Numbered from the stretch's first letter, positions 50,996 through 59,522 are shown. The stretch: DNA of 64,000 nt from Pseudarthrobacter chlorophenolicus A6 (GCF_000022025.1 NC_011879.1:362859-426858); one strand, 5' to 3'. The notes: generated by a model from the sequence alone, not told the origin. Translations and numbers: made by a program.

Positions 50996-52180
50996 ATGTT
51001 CCCCGTCGAAATGCGCGGCACAGCCCGTCCCGTTCACCTCTGGGCGCACGAGCACGAGGTTGAGCCCGCTGCCCTGCAGCAGCTGCGCAACATCGCCTCC
51101 ATGGAATGGGTTCATGGCGTCCGTGTAATGCCCGATGTCCATTTGGGCAAGGGGGCCACGGTCGGCTCGGTCATCGCCATGAAGCAGGCAGTATCGCCGT
51201 CCGCCGTCGGCGTGGACATCGGCTGCGGCGTCTCCGCCGTCAAGACATCACTGACCGAGAACGACCTGGACAACCTGCACGCGCTCCGGCTCGCCATCGA
51301 ATCCGCCATCCCGGTCGGCTTCAACTCCCACAGCCGTGACGTGAACCTGAAGCGCCTCGGCCTCGAGCGCGGTGCCAAGACGTTCTGGGACGGGTTCAAG
51401 GACCTCCACCCTGCAGTGCAGAAGCTGGAATCCCGTGCCCACTCCCAGCTCGGAACCTTGGGCGGCGGAAACCACTTCATCGAAGTCTGCGTCGACGAGG
51501 CAGGCGCCGTCTGGCTGACCCTCCACTCAGGCTCCCGGAACGTCGGCAAGTCCCTCGCTGAGGTGCACATCGACATCGCCAAGGGCCTGAGCCACAACAA
51601 CGGCATCGTCGATAAGGACCTGGCCGTGTTCCTGGCCGGCACACCCGAAATGGACGCCTACCGCCGTGACCTGTGGTGGGCTCAGGACTACGCCGCCCGG
51701 TCCCGCTCGGTGATGATGGGCCTGTTCAAGGAGCAGGTCGCCAAGCACTTCGCGACGGCGAACGTCACGTTCGGCGAGGAGATCAACGTCCACCACAACT
51801 ATGTCTCCGAGGAGATCATCGACGGCGAACTCATGCTGGTCACCCGCAAGGGCGCCATCCGGGCTGGCAAGGGAAACCTGGCATTGATCCCCGGCAGTAT
51901 GGGCACGGGCAGCTACGTTATTCGCGGCCGCGGGAACGACGCATCCTTCCAGTCCGCTTCCCACGGGGCTGGGCGGAAGATGAGCCGAAATGCGGCCAAG
52001 AAGGTGTTCACGGTCGATGACCTGATTGCCCAGACCGCCGGAGTCGAGTCCCGCAAGGACCAGGCCATCGTCGACGAGATCCCCGGTGCGTACAAGGACC
52101 TGCACAGCGTCATCGACGCCCAGAAGGACCTGGTAGACGTCGTCCAGCACCTGCGGACTGTCCTCTGCGTGAAAGGCTGA
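50996..52180 (+). CDS. rtcB: RtcB RNA-splicing ligase
   Basis: 394 residues from the ATG at 50996 (AAAGGAA upstream). RtcB motifs are clear: MPDVHLGKGATVGSVIA, VGVDIGCGVSAV (metal ligands), LGTLGGGNHFIEV, LHSGSRNVG, the HNYVSEE segment, the GTGSYVIRG loop and SHGAGRKMSR (His for GMP attachment). RtcB joins 2',3'-cyclic-phosphate or 3'-phosphate ends to 5'-OH ends and in bacteria repairs cleaved tRNA and rRNA. Its coupling to a tRNA gene suggests repair of anticodon-nuclease damage or processing of the element's unusual tRNAs. Confidence 0.95.
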   Translation: MFPVEMRGTARPVHLWAHEHEVEPAALQQLRNIASMEWVHGVRVMPDVHLGKGATVGSVIAMKQAVSPSAVGVDIGCGVSAVKTSLTENDLDNLHALRLAIESAIPVGFNSHSRDVNLKRLGLERGAKTFWDGFKDLHPAVQKLESRAHSQLGTLGGGNHFIEVCVDEAGAVWLTLHSGSRNVGKSLAEVHIDIAKGLSHNNGIVDKDLAVFLAGTPEMDAYRRDLWWAQDYAARSRSVMMGLFKEQVAKHFATANVTFGEEINVHHNYVSEEIIDGELMLVTRKGAIRAGKGNLALIPGSMGTGSYVIRGRGNDASFQSASHGAGRKMSRNAAKKVFTVDDLIAQTAGVESRKDQAIVDEIPGAYKDLHSVIDAQKDLVDVVQHLRTVLCVKG

Positions 52181-52478
52181 CGCGCCCCGTGATGGCCCGC
52201 CGCGCCTGAAGCCCTGGTACGGCGGGCTTTCTCGGTTGGGGAGAGGGTGCCCGGAGGATCGCAGGGGTGGCGGCCAGGCCGCTGAAGGATGTCCAGAATT
52301 AGCGGCATGTGGTCGCTATGAGCAAGCCACGGATCCGGTTCACCGACGGAGACCTTCGCCTCCACAGCCGATAAGAGGAATGCGTAGTCGATGTAGTGCC
52401 CGAACTGCAGGTTCTTCGGGGCGCCAAAGAACCATCTGGAGCAGGCATCCCGCCGGTGGCCGGTTCGTGTCCGTTCAT
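52181..52478. other. Intergenic stretch without recognised gene
   Basis: No frame with a credible start, no class A/B/C motif and no repeat other than the terminator that follows. Confidence 0.6.
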
Positions 52479-52527
52479 CACAAGGAGAACAGCGCCCCCG
52501 TGAACCCGGGACGCTGTTCTCCTTGTG
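52479..52527. terminator. Long bidirectional terminator hairpin
   Basis: CACAAGGAGAACAGCG...CGCTGTTCTCCTTGTG, a 16-bp perfect repeat between rtcB and the convergent gene. Confidence 0.85.
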
Positions 52528-52555
52528 ATTACCCAGCAGGCGTCAGATGCGGCGG

Positions 52556-53848
52556 TCAGGAGGGGCTGTGCGTGCAGGCCACCGAAGCCTTTTCGAAGAG
52601 GACAGCGTTGGCAACCTCCGCGCCGGTGTCCGGGCTTCCCTCTGTGCGGTAAAGGACGATGTTGGTCCGTTCCAGCCAGACGAAAACCATCTTCGCGGTT
52701 GGGAGGTCGATGTCGGCCGTTGTCACCTGCAACGATGATTTCTCGTCGGCGTGGTAGACACTGACCTGCATTTCGTCGGTGAAGCTTACCGAGACCTTCG
52801 CGCTGAGGCCCTCGGCCTCGACACCTGTCTCAGCACCGACAGTGAGGGAGCTGGTCCGCTGGAAGGTGTTGGAATCCGTCGTGGTGGTTCCGACGGACAC
52901 CTGCCTGCTCCAGTGGGTCGCCTTCTCGGAAGGCAGCCGCTGAAAACAATCCCAGTATGGCTCTGAGGCGAGGTAGTAGAACGGATCCGTGAGCGGCGAG
53001 CTGTTCTCGTTCGGGTCGGTAACGACAGTGCACGGGAGGACAGCAGCCGGGGCGAGGCCCGGAACCGTCTTGTCGCCTTCCTGGCAGTCGTCGTAGTAGA
53101 CAGGGTCCGCGACGGGGATCTTCGCGTCGAGGAAAAGCTTGCCGAGGACGAGGCCCCTGCCCAGGTCGCCGCCTTTTTCAACGCTGAGGAAGGTCGTCGG
53201 CGCCAGGAGCAATGTATCGACATTTCCCATGCTCTGATTGGTCAGGTCGGGCACATTGAGGTCCCCGTTGTGGCTCTTCCAGCCCTGTCCTGCGTCGCCC
53301 CAGAAGCCGCTGAGGGAGGCTTTTTGAAGGACCTGTTTGTGGACGCACCAGTAATTCGCTGCCTCGGGCGTGGCGCCGTTGAATCCGAAGCACACCCCCA
53401 CCGCCTCGTACCCGTCCGGAGCGGTGGGCCAGAAGTAGGCGATGTTGTTGTCGTTGCCGGAGTGCTTGTCATCGAGTATCCACTCGAAACCCGTCGGGTG
53501 TTTCAGCAGCGGCTGGCCATCGATGGCCAACTGGCCCGGGATAGGGGCGACCAGCATGACAGCAGCCCGGCCCGGGTCGGCGTTATTGATCGTCGCGAAG
53601 TCACCGAGGGGCAGGAACTGGTCGGTGCTGTCGGCCGGAGCCGGGAACGAGTAGAAGCTGATCTGGGTATCGCCCTTTTCGGAGTTCCACCCGTTGTGCA
53701 GCTGTGATGCCGCAGTGAACTTCAGGAGCAAGGGAGCAAACGGTGCCCCGTTTTTCGCGTAGTCGGCTTCCTGGATGGCCTGAAGAATCTTTTCGGCCGG
53801 CTGGCTCGAGACGACCGTTTCCTGACCGGATGTTGCAGTGGTGCTCAT
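52556..53848 (-). CDS. Vps62-like beta-sheet protein
   Basis: 430 residues from the ATG at 53848; the 53923 start has no ribosome site. The N-terminal two-thirds has the Vps62-type pattern IAYFWPTAPDGYEAVGVCFGF followed by YWCVHKQVL and later VADPVYYDDCQEGDKTVPG. The C-terminal third alternates Thr/Ser and hydrophobic residues (SSLTVGAETGVEAEGLSAKVSVSFTDEMQVSVY), like amphipathic strands of pore-forming or lectin-like proteins. No signal peptide. Function unknown; a toxin or membrane-binding role is speculative. Confidence 0.65.
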   Translation of the reverse strand: MSTTATSGQETVVSSQPAEKILQAIQEADYAKNGAPFAPLLLKFTAASQLHNGWNSEKGDTQISFYSFPAPADSTDQFLPLGDFATINNADPGRAAVMLVAPIPGQLAIDGQPLLKHPTGFEWILDDKHSGNDNNIAYFWPTAPDGYEAVGVCFGFNGATPEAANYWCVHKQVLQKASLSGFWGDAGQGWKSHNGDLNVPDLTNQSMGNVDTLLLAPTTFLSVEKGGDLGRGLVLGKLFLDAKIPVADPVYYDDCQEGDKTVPGLAPAAVLPCTVVTDPNENSSPLTDPFYYLASEPYWDCFQRLPSEKATHWSRQVSVGTTTTDSNTFQRTSSLTVGAETGVEAEGLSAKVSVSFTDEMQVSVYHADEKSSLQVTTADIDLPTAKMVFVWLERTNIVLYRTEGSPDTGAEVANAVLFEKASVACTHSPS

Positions 53849-54120
53849 GAAGACCCCAATACAAAAGAAGGAATGGCGCCGCGCCATCTGCCGACGCCAA
53901 TGGACCTGGACCGCGCACAGCACCGCAAAGGGAATCCGGTATGCTGCAGCGCGGGAAAGCCGGCAAGAAGGCCGAGCGAATTGTCCTGTCCGTAGCCCCA
54001 GCGCATGAACAGGCCCGCAGCGACTGCAGCGGAGGCCTTCATGCTCCCGGGCCGATGATCACCTGTCAATGGGTAGGCCGGCCCACTTCATTCAGCAGGC
54101 CCAAATTGAATGCGGACAGG

Positions 54121-54534
54121 TTACGGTTTGTGCGAGCTGCGCCGGCCCCGTCGGTAGCGGTCATGGGCCTTGCCGACCTGCTCCTGCCAGAAGTCCAGCT
54201 CGTCGCGCTGCGCCGGGTCAAAGAAGTGTTCCTGTTCGGCGAGCTTGAAGAACCCCTTGCCAGGTCCGTTCTCGGCGGAGTGCTTCACCAGGGACGTCAG
54301 CATGAAGTCCGGGTTGAGCGCCCAGTCCTGGATGGCGATGCGGCCCAGCAGCTGGCCCATCTCCGCGCGGCCAAGGTCTGTCGTAAGGTCGAAGCCAGGG
54401 AGGCCCGTGGCATCCATCAGGGCCTTGTTGAACTCCCCGTAGGTGGTCAGTCCGCCGTCACGGGCGATCCGCTTCAGGATCTCGTGCCCTTCGAGGACCA
54501 GTTCCTTCAGTTCTGATTCGCTGCGTTCCGCCAT
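54121..54534 (-). CDS. Hypothetical protein, paralog of the 61948 gene
   Basis: 137 residues from the ATG at 54534 (AAGGAGG upstream). GLTTYGEFNKALMDATGLPGF, then MGQLLGRIAIQDWALNPDFMLTSLVKHSAENGPGKGFF parallels TYKNLARALSEASG...MGDVLAGVI...SLVVHTGDGMVGSGF in the gene at 61948, so the two share a domain. Helical, soluble. The domain is common on plasmids and of unknown function. Confidence 0.65.
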   Translation of the reverse strand: MAERSESELKELVLEGHEILKRIARDGGLTTYGEFNKALMDATGLPGFDLTTDLGRAEMGQLLGRIAIQDWALNPDFMLTSLVKHSAENGPGKGFFKLAEQEHFFDPAQRDELDFWQEQVGKAHDRYRRGRRSSHKP

Positions 54535-54681
54535 TCTTCCCTCCTTTTGCCGCCAGCCTAACAGCGGCCGTCCTCCGCTTCGGGGACGCAACTCGCCGGG
54601 TCCCTGCGCATTGGGCAAGGCATGAGCGTGAAGTGCACATAGAGTTCAGAAAAGAGACCGTTCCATAGGCGTGGGGGATTC

Positions 54682-55068
54682 ATGAAGATCAAAGTCCTGG
54701 CTATTGCCCTGGCATGCACGACACTGCTCTCCGGGTGCGGAGCCACTATTCAGAAGGACGCCTCCTACAAGGACGTCATAGCTCTGCGGGACGCCTACCT
54801 CGCCGCGGCGGTGGTGAAGGACCCGAAATGTGAAGACAAGCCCACCCAGGACGCCAAAGCTGACCAGGGATGGCAGGCAACAACCTGCGGCGCAAACACG
54901 GTCCTCGTGACCTTCGATAACAGTGCGGCCTTGGACAAGATGGTGGCCCAGGACGTGAAGTTCAAGGAGGCCCGGGACGCGATTCTCGTCGGTCCCAACT
55001 GGGAGGTCAGGGGCCCGGAGTTCGAGGTAAAAGATCTCCAGGCCAAGCTTGGCGGCCAACTGAAATAG
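54682..55068 (+). CDS. Small lipoprotein
   Basis: 128 residues. MKIKVLAIALACTTLLSGCG is a lipoprotein signal with lipobox LSGC. The mature part is helical with two further Cys (DPKCEDKP, ATTCGANT). No family recognised. Surface attached by lipid; could be an immunity or exclusion lipoprotein, but nothing shows it. Confidence 0.75.
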   Translation: MKIKVLAIALACTTLLSGCGATIQKDASYKDVIALRDAYLAAAVVKDPKCEDKPTQDAKADQGWQATTCGANTVLVTFDNSAALDKMVAQDVKFKEARDAILVGPNWEVRGPEFEVKDLQAKLGGQLK

Positions 55069-55077
55069 CGACCGGCC

Positions 55078-55107
55078 GGGGAGCTCTCCGCGGCGGTCCG
55101 TACACAT
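55078..55107 (+). promoter_or_regulatory. Class B promoter motif (55115-56004 unit)
   Basis: GGGGAG-N15-CGTACACAT, 7 nt before the ATG at 55115. Confidence 0.75.
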
Positions 55108-55114
55108 GGGGAGT

Positions 55115-55390
55115 ATGACACTAACCCAGTACGCCAAAGCCGCCCAGGTACTTCCCATGGCATGGCTGGCCCAGTCCGAGTTTCCCTCCAAGACCGTCGT
55201 CCAGAACGCTTTTCGGATCGCCATCGCTGAGCTTCCCGAGTCGAGCACCTACGAGGACAACGTGGTCCGCTCCGCGCTGCAGGCCGTCGTCGCTGGGCCG
55301 GATCCCCGTGGTGGCAGGTTCGAGGCCCAGGCCATCTACGCCGCCGGCCAGCTGCACGACCGGGTCGTGACCCTGGTCCTTCAGTCATGA
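55115..55390 (+). CDS. Small hypothetical protein
   Basis: 91 residues from the ATG at 55115; the ATG at 55106 is within the promoter motif. Helical and soluble (YAKAAQVLPMAWLAQSEFPSKTVVQ, then AIYAAGQLHDRVVTLVLQS). Its stop overlaps the next start by 4 bp (ATGA). No family recognised. Confidence 0.65.
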   Translation: MTLTQYAKAAQVLPMAWLAQSEFPSKTVVQNAFRIAIAELPESSTYEDNVVRSALQAVVAGPDPRGGRFEAQAIYAAGQLHDRVVTLVLQS

Positions 55391-56004
55391 CCACGCCGGC
55401 GGCTGCCGCCAAAGCCGAGGGACTCATCCTGCGGGGTCTCAGCAACCGGCTCCTGGAGGGCCAGGGCGTCGTAACGCGAGTCGGCCGGGACGAGTTGTTC
55501 CACGAAGGAGAAGCCGCGGGCATCGACAACCGTACGTGGGACGCTGCGCTTGACGGCCTGATCCTCGACGGCACGATTCTCACCTACAAGATCAATGACC
55601 TCCGGGGCACCCTGCCCCTGACGTCCTACTCGCAGACCGGGTACACCGTCCCCGCCCACCTGATCGATCTCCTGCTGAAGGCGCGCGGAGACCAAGCCGA
55701 GGAGATTCGCGAGTACCTTGAATTCCACGGTGTCGAGGTCCCCACGGCCCGAGCCAGCAGGACCGGTACACCCCGTGTCGAGGTGACTGCCCGGCAGAAG
55801 AGGCGCATCGACTCTGCAATCCGCAGCCTCAATGCAGTTCGAGCCGAAGTTGATGTCCGCCACCCGGACAAGCGGGTCACCTGGTACCTGGACGCATCAG
55901 GTAACTTCTGCCTCATGATCGAACCTGACGGGCAGATTGAAATGAACCAAGCAGACATCGCCCACGAGGCTGTCCTCCAGGCCTCCGGCGCAGGGGACTG
56001 GTAG
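55387..56004 (+). CDS. Hypothetical protein with winged-helix-like N-terminus
   Basis: 205 residues. The first 75 residues could be a winged helix (VTRVGRDELFHEGEAAGIDNRTWDAALDGLILDGTILTYK). The middle has a Thr/Arg-rich stretch and the C-terminus mixes helix and strand (VTWYLDASGNFCLMIEPDGQIE). Translationally coupled to the 55115 gene. No family recognised. Confidence 0.6.
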   Translation: MTTPAAAAKAEGLILRGLSNRLLEGQGVVTRVGRDELFHEGEAAGIDNRTWDAALDGLILDGTILTYKINDLRGTLPLTSYSQTGYTVPAHLIDLLLKARGDQAEEIREYLEFHGVEVPTARASRTGTPRVEVTARQKRRIDSAIRSLNAVRAEVDVRHPDKRVTWYLDASGNFCLMIEPDGQIEMNQADIAHEAVLQASGAGDW

Positions 56005-56077
56005 CAGGACCGCTTCAGGCATGAGAAAACGGTGAGTTCACCCCAGGAAGCACCGATTAGGTCGCCGCGCCCCTCAG

Positions 56078-56659
56078 TTACGGTGAAGCGAGGGAAGCCC
56101 AGGCGCCGCGGAACCGCGGCTTGGGGTTCGCCGGCCCATCGATGGCCAGGTCCATGTCGTCCGCGATGCCCCACCACTGGTCCGCCCCCGAAAGCACCAC
56201 GCCCGCTGCCAGACGGCCACGGTAGCCAGCCTTGCTGGTACCGCGGCGCAGGCCCAGCTGCCAGTTCGTCCGAGACGCCCGGGTCGTGGGCATTGAGACT
56301 GCGGCCTGGAGCAGTTCATCGACCGGCGTGATCTCATCTGCCCCACAGAGCACCCGGATGCCGTCCTCAAGACCGGCCGCGAAGCCATCCCCGTCGGCCG
56401 TGCCACGTGCCCGTGCATGCTCTTGCAAGCGTTTGAAGGCGTCCACCGTTTCCGGTCGTGCCGCAGCCCGGGACAGCGGGCCATCAACCACTGACCCCGC
56501 CACGATCTCCGCGGAAGCGTCGTCGCCGAATGCCCAGGCCCCGGGGCGGAATGCTGGCAGGCCCCAATAACGGGCGTCGAACCCGGACTCGAGCGTCACC
56601 TCAGGCTCACGGTGTGACGGCAGTGAACCGGCCACGGTTGCGGGGGTGCTTGGTTTCAT
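56078..56659 (-). CDS. Hypothetical protein
   Basis: 193 residues. Acidic middle (AWAFGDDASAEIVAGSVVDGPLS), then LLQAAVSMPTTRASRTNWQLGLRRGTSKAGYRGRLAAGVVL. No signal peptide or membrane helix. No family recognised; single gene on the minus strand between two plus-strand units. Confidence 0.6.
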   Translation of the reverse strand: MKPSTPATVAGSLPSHREPEVTLESGFDARYWGLPAFRPGAWAFGDDASAEIVAGSVVDGPLSRAAARPETVDAFKRLQEHARARGTADGDGFAAGLEDGIRVLCGADEITPVDELLQAAVSMPTTRASRTNWQLGLRRGTSKAGYRGRLAAGVVLSGADQWWGIADDMDLAIDGPANPKPRFRGAWASLASP

Positions 56660-56725
56660 CGAAGGTGCTCATGCCTATCAAGTGTGCGGCACCTGGCCGC
56701 CCGGCCGCATTCGGCGGGTCGGAGC

Positions 56726-56755
56726 GGTGAGACCTTTTCAAACCTCCGCACACAT
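56726..56755 (+). promoter_or_regulatory. Class B promoter motif (structured RNA copy 1)
   Basis: Perfect GGTGAG-N15-CGCACACAT; the predicted start is at 56763. Confidence 0.8.
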
Positions 56756-56762
56756 GAGGTGC

Positions 56763-57071
56763 AGATAACGAAACCTACGCCGGGACAAGGACCCGGGAGG
56801 GCTGATGTGGAACCGCTCCGGCGGTCCGGTTCGATTCCGGGACAGCCCGCGGTCTGGAACGGTGTATGCCGGGCAGGACGATGCAGGACCCGAATATAGC
56901 GCTAGGCGGGGCCGATCGACACCACCTGGCTGCATGCGCCGTTGAACCTGAACAGTAAAAGCGCGGACACCGGTAAAGACGCGTAATAGGGATAGGGGAT
57001 TTCAGCTTCATCGCTGACCAGAGCACCAACTTCCCCCGGTGTGCAGGATTACCGCCACGGGGCCATGCCAG
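56763..57071 (+). ncRNA. Structured RNA with a tmRNA-TLD/tRNA-like core, copy 1
   Basis: About 285 nt of this region recur at 58732 with the same order of elements: AGATAA start, hairpin CCGGG-ACAAGGA-CCCGG, a 50-nt tRNA-like core at 56799-56848, a long middle part, GGGATAGGG and a 3' CAGC/GCTG hairpin. The core has acceptor GGGCTG/CAGCCC, the tmRNA-like start GGGCTGATGTGG, one hairpin ACCGC-TCCG-GCGGT in place of the anticodon arm, and T arm CCGG-TTCGATT-CCGG. It ends at a terminator just before the antiporter ribosome site, so a cis-regulatory leader is an alternative. Confidence 0.6.
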
Positions 57072-57100
57072 GGCCGGCGTCCGCCAGGACGCCGGCCTTT
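57072..57100 (+). terminator. Terminator between structured RNA copy 1 and the antiporter gene
   Basis: GGCCGGCGTC-N6-GACGCCGGCC followed by TTT, about 20 nt before the antiporter ATG. Confidence 0.8.
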
Positions 57101-57121
57101 CCCACATCCGAGGAGATACCC

Positions 57122-58726
57122 ATGCACGAGCTGGCCCTGATCATCGGGCTGCTGCTGGCCACTGTGGTCGCCGTTGGCCTCGGCGACAAACTGCACCTGC
57201 CATACCCGGTCCTCATGGTCCTCATCGCCCTCGGCGCCGGGTTCATCCCCGGCGTCCCGGAGCTTCACCTCGGGCCGGAGCTCATCCTCCCGCTTTTCCT
57301 GCCTCCGCTGCTGTTCGCGACTGCGAAGAAAACCTCATGGTCCGTGTTCCGCATTCGGTGGCGAAGCGTGGTCCTCCTCGCCATCGGGCTCGTGGTAGCC
57401 ACAGTCGCCGTCGTGGCAGGAGCAGCCTGGCTGCTGATCCCAGGAATTGGCCTGCCCGCAGCCATCGCCCTCGGCGCCATGGTGGCGCCTCCTGACCCGG
57501 TCGCCGTCGAGTCCGTCGCCGGACGGGTCCACATGCCGCGCCGACTCCTGACGGTGCTGCAAAGCGAAGGCCTGTTCAATGACGCTGCGGCCATTGTCAT
57601 CTTCCAGACTGCAGTGGCGGCCGCCGTCGCCGGGCACGACGTCGACGGGTGGCTGGCGGTGAAGTTCCTGGCCGGTTCGGCCATCGCCGTGGCACTGGGG
57701 CTCGCCATGGCATGGGCGTCCAAGAAACTGATCGGCTTCATCGGCTCCTCCACGGCGCGCAGCGCGGTCACCCTCGTGGTCCCCTTCGCCGTCTACATCC
57801 TCGCCGAAGAATTCCACGCCTCCGGGGTTATCGCCGTCGTCGTCACCGCACTGGAGATGAAGCGCCGGGCCCGGCCGCACGACGCCGCCGAGCGGATCAC
57901 CGGAAATGCGTTTTGGGAGGTCACCGAGCTCCTGGCCACCGGCCTCGCCTTCGGCCTCATTGGCCTGGCCACCCGTCACGTCATTGAAGGAACCGGCGCC
58001 CAAACCCTCCCGATGCTCGGAAACGCAGCGATCATCTGCGTCACGGTCGTGGTCATCAGGGCACTATGGCTCGCCTTGCTCGTCCCCGGCAACCGCCGTC
58101 GCGACGACGGACTGCCGCCGAACGGTCCCAAGGATGTTCTGCTCCTGACATGGTGCGGCATGCGCGGCCTGGCAACTCTGGCCTTGGCGCTTGCCTTGCC
58201 GGAACACACCGCTGACGGCTCGCCCTTTCCGGCGCGGGACCAGATCGTGCTAACCGCCGTGGCGGTACTGTTCACGACCCTGGTCATCCCCGGCTCGACC
58301 CTGCCGTGGCTGATGAGGAAGCTGAAGATGCGTGAGTCGCCGGCAGCCGAGCACGAGGCCGAGATGGTACTGGCCCAGCGGGCCGAGGACGCTGCCCTGA
58401 TTGCCCTGCACGACGCGCCGTTCCTGCACGACCTGCCTCACCAGCGCCAGGAAGCGATCGAGCGCGGCATCAAGCGTCTGAGCGAAGACCTGGTCGTTGA
58501 CGCTGCTCCGTCTGCGCCGGCTGATGCCAGGAGCCGGCATGATGCCGAAGTCGCGATCCGAACGATCGCCCTGGATGCGGCACGGCAGGAGATCGTGGAT
58601 GCGCGGAACGAACCTGGAGTGGATCCTGAAATCGCCGACAGGGTGCTGCGTCGGCTGGACCTGCGCACAGTCATCCTGCAGGAGGTAGGGGAGCGGAGAG
58701 AGCTTCTTGAAACGCCGCACACATGA
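57122..58726 (+). CDS. CPA1-type Na+/H+ antiporter (NhaP-like)
   Basis: 534 residues from the ATG at 57122 (AGGAG upstream). About 12 membrane helices run to residue 410. Transport-core motifs are visible: LILPLFLPPLLFATAKK, MVAPPDPVAVESVAGRVHMP and SEGLFNDAAAIVIFQ with the paired acidic residue ND. A cytoplasmic C-terminal tail of about 120 residues is helical and charged. It exchanges Na+ (or K+) for protons. Its stop codon lies in the class B motif of the second RNA copy. Confidence 0.93.
   Translation: MHELALIIGLLLATVVAVGLGDKLHLPYPVLMVLIALGAGFIPGVPELHLGPELILPLFLPPLLFATAKKTSWSVFRIRWRSVVLLAIGLVVATVAVVAGAAWLLIPGIGLPAAIALGAMVAPPDPVAVESVAGRVHMPRRLLTVLQSEGLFNDAAAIVIFQTAVAAAVAGHDVDGWLAVKFLAGSAIAVALGLAMAWASKKLIGFIGSSTARSAVTLVVPFAVYILAEEFHASGVIAVVVTALEMKRRARPHDAAERITGNAFWEVTELLATGLAFGLIGLATRHVIEGTGAQTLPMLGNAAIICVTVVVIRALWLALLVPGNRRRDDGLPPNGPKDVLLLTWCGMRGLATLALALALPEHTADGSPFPARDQIVLTAVAVLFTTLVIPGSTLPWLMRKLKMRESPAAEHEAEMVLAQRAEDAALIALHDAPFLHDLPHQRQEAIERGIKRLSEDLVVDAAPSAPADARSRHDAEVAIRTIALDAARQEIVDARNEPGVDPEIADRVLRRLDLRTVILQEVGERRELLETPHT
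58695..58724 (+). promoter_or_regulatory. Class B promoter motif (structured RNA copy 2 and tRNA-like array)
   Basis: GGAGAG-N15-CGCACACAT overlapping the antiporter stop; predicted start at 58732. Confidence 0.75.
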
Positions 58727-58731
58727 GTGGC

Positions 58732-58990
58732 AGATAAAGAAACCTACGCCGGGACAAGGAACCCGGCAGGGCTGATGTGGATCCCGCACCTGCGGACCGG
58801 TTCGACTCCGGGACAGCCCGCTCTGGAACGGCGTATGCCGGCAGGACGATGCAGGAACCCACCAGCGCAAGCGGGAGCCGGTCGCCACCACCTGGCTATC
58901 AAACGCCGTTGAACCTGAAAAGTAGTTGCACGGCTCCTAGGCAAGATGTGCAGCGAGGGATAGGGAATTTCAGCTCCGGCTGACCAGAAC
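58732..58990 (+). ncRNA. Structured RNA with a tmRNA-TLD/tRNA-like core, copy 2
   Basis: Homologous to the RNA at 56763 over its whole length. The core at 58769-58819 has acceptor GGGCTG/CAGCCC, start GGGCTGATGTGG, hairpin CCGC-ACCT-GCGG and T arm CCGG-TTCGACT-CCGG. Differences from copy 1 in the internal hairpin (CCGCT/CCGGCGG versus CCGCACC/TGCGG) preserve pairing, which argues for selection on RNA structure. It leads the tRNA-like array rather than a protein gene. Confidence 0.6.
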
Positions 58991-58993
58991 CGA

Positions 58994-59060
58994 GGACCGT
59001 AGCTCAAAGGAAGAGCGGGAGTGTTAGATCCCAGGTGCATCCGTCGAGGGGTGCCGGTCC
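58994..59060 (+). tRNA. Divergent tRNA-Asn(GTT)-like
   Basis: Acceptor GGACCG/CGGTCC, TA, D arm GCTC-AAAGGAA-GAGC, anticodon arm GGGA/TCCC with an 8-nt loop reading T-GTT-A at positions 33-37 (GTT, Asn, at 59023-59025), and a T arm whose loop is GTCGAG, one T short of normal. The anticodon stem is 4 bp. It may be a functional but atypical tRNA or a decaying one. Confidence 0.5.
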
Positions 59061-59232
59061 ACGCTGGACCCCGATTCGCTGACCTTGGGGTCCGTTGCCA
59101 GCGGGCTTGATCCCCCGTTCTTAGCGGCAACATAAATCCATGACAGCGGCGCAGGAGCTGTGTAGTGCCCCGTGCGGTTGGCCTGATCCCGGCAGGAGCA
59201 GGCTTCGAAGACCTCACGCTAAATGAATGGCT

Positions 59233-59328
59233 GCAGGTAAGGCGTCCTGGCGACGCCCGGCCCCGGAAGGGGCTGGCTTGGTCCGTCTGCCGGCGGATCG
59301 GGTAGGCGGGTTCGAGACCCGTACCTGC
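59233..59328 (+). tRNA. Long tRNA-like RNA (type II-like)
   Basis: 7-bp acceptor GCAGGTA/TACCTGC, D arm GCGTC-CTGGC-GACGC, a central 8-bp hairpin closed by GGAA, a long variable arm and T arm GCGGG-TTCGAGA-CCCGT. At 96 nt it has the length of a tRNA-Ser/Sec type, but the central hairpin does not offer a standard 7-nt anticodon loop. Confidence 0.45.
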
Positions 59329-59376
59329 TACGAAGCACCCCCGGGTGCTCTCATGTCCGCGTGTCATTGGAAGACT

Positions 59377-59434
59377 GAGCCGGGGTCGTCTACCCCTTAG
59401 ACAGGCTTGCTGGTGCAAACCCAGCCACGGGCTC
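59377..59434 (+). ncRNA. Mini tRNA-like RNA (58 nt)
   Basis: Acceptor GAGCCGG/CGGGCTC with one mismatch, one internal arm GTCT-ACCCCTT-AGAC and T arm GCTGG-TGCAAAC-CCAGC. No room for both D and anticodon arms. Confidence 0.35.
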
Positions 59435-59522
59435 GAAGGATACCTGCCGTCCTCTGGGGTGCGGGCTTCACGGGTGGCGTCCAACCATCCGCGGCGACGG
59501 CCGGAACGATGGAGCAGTGTCC

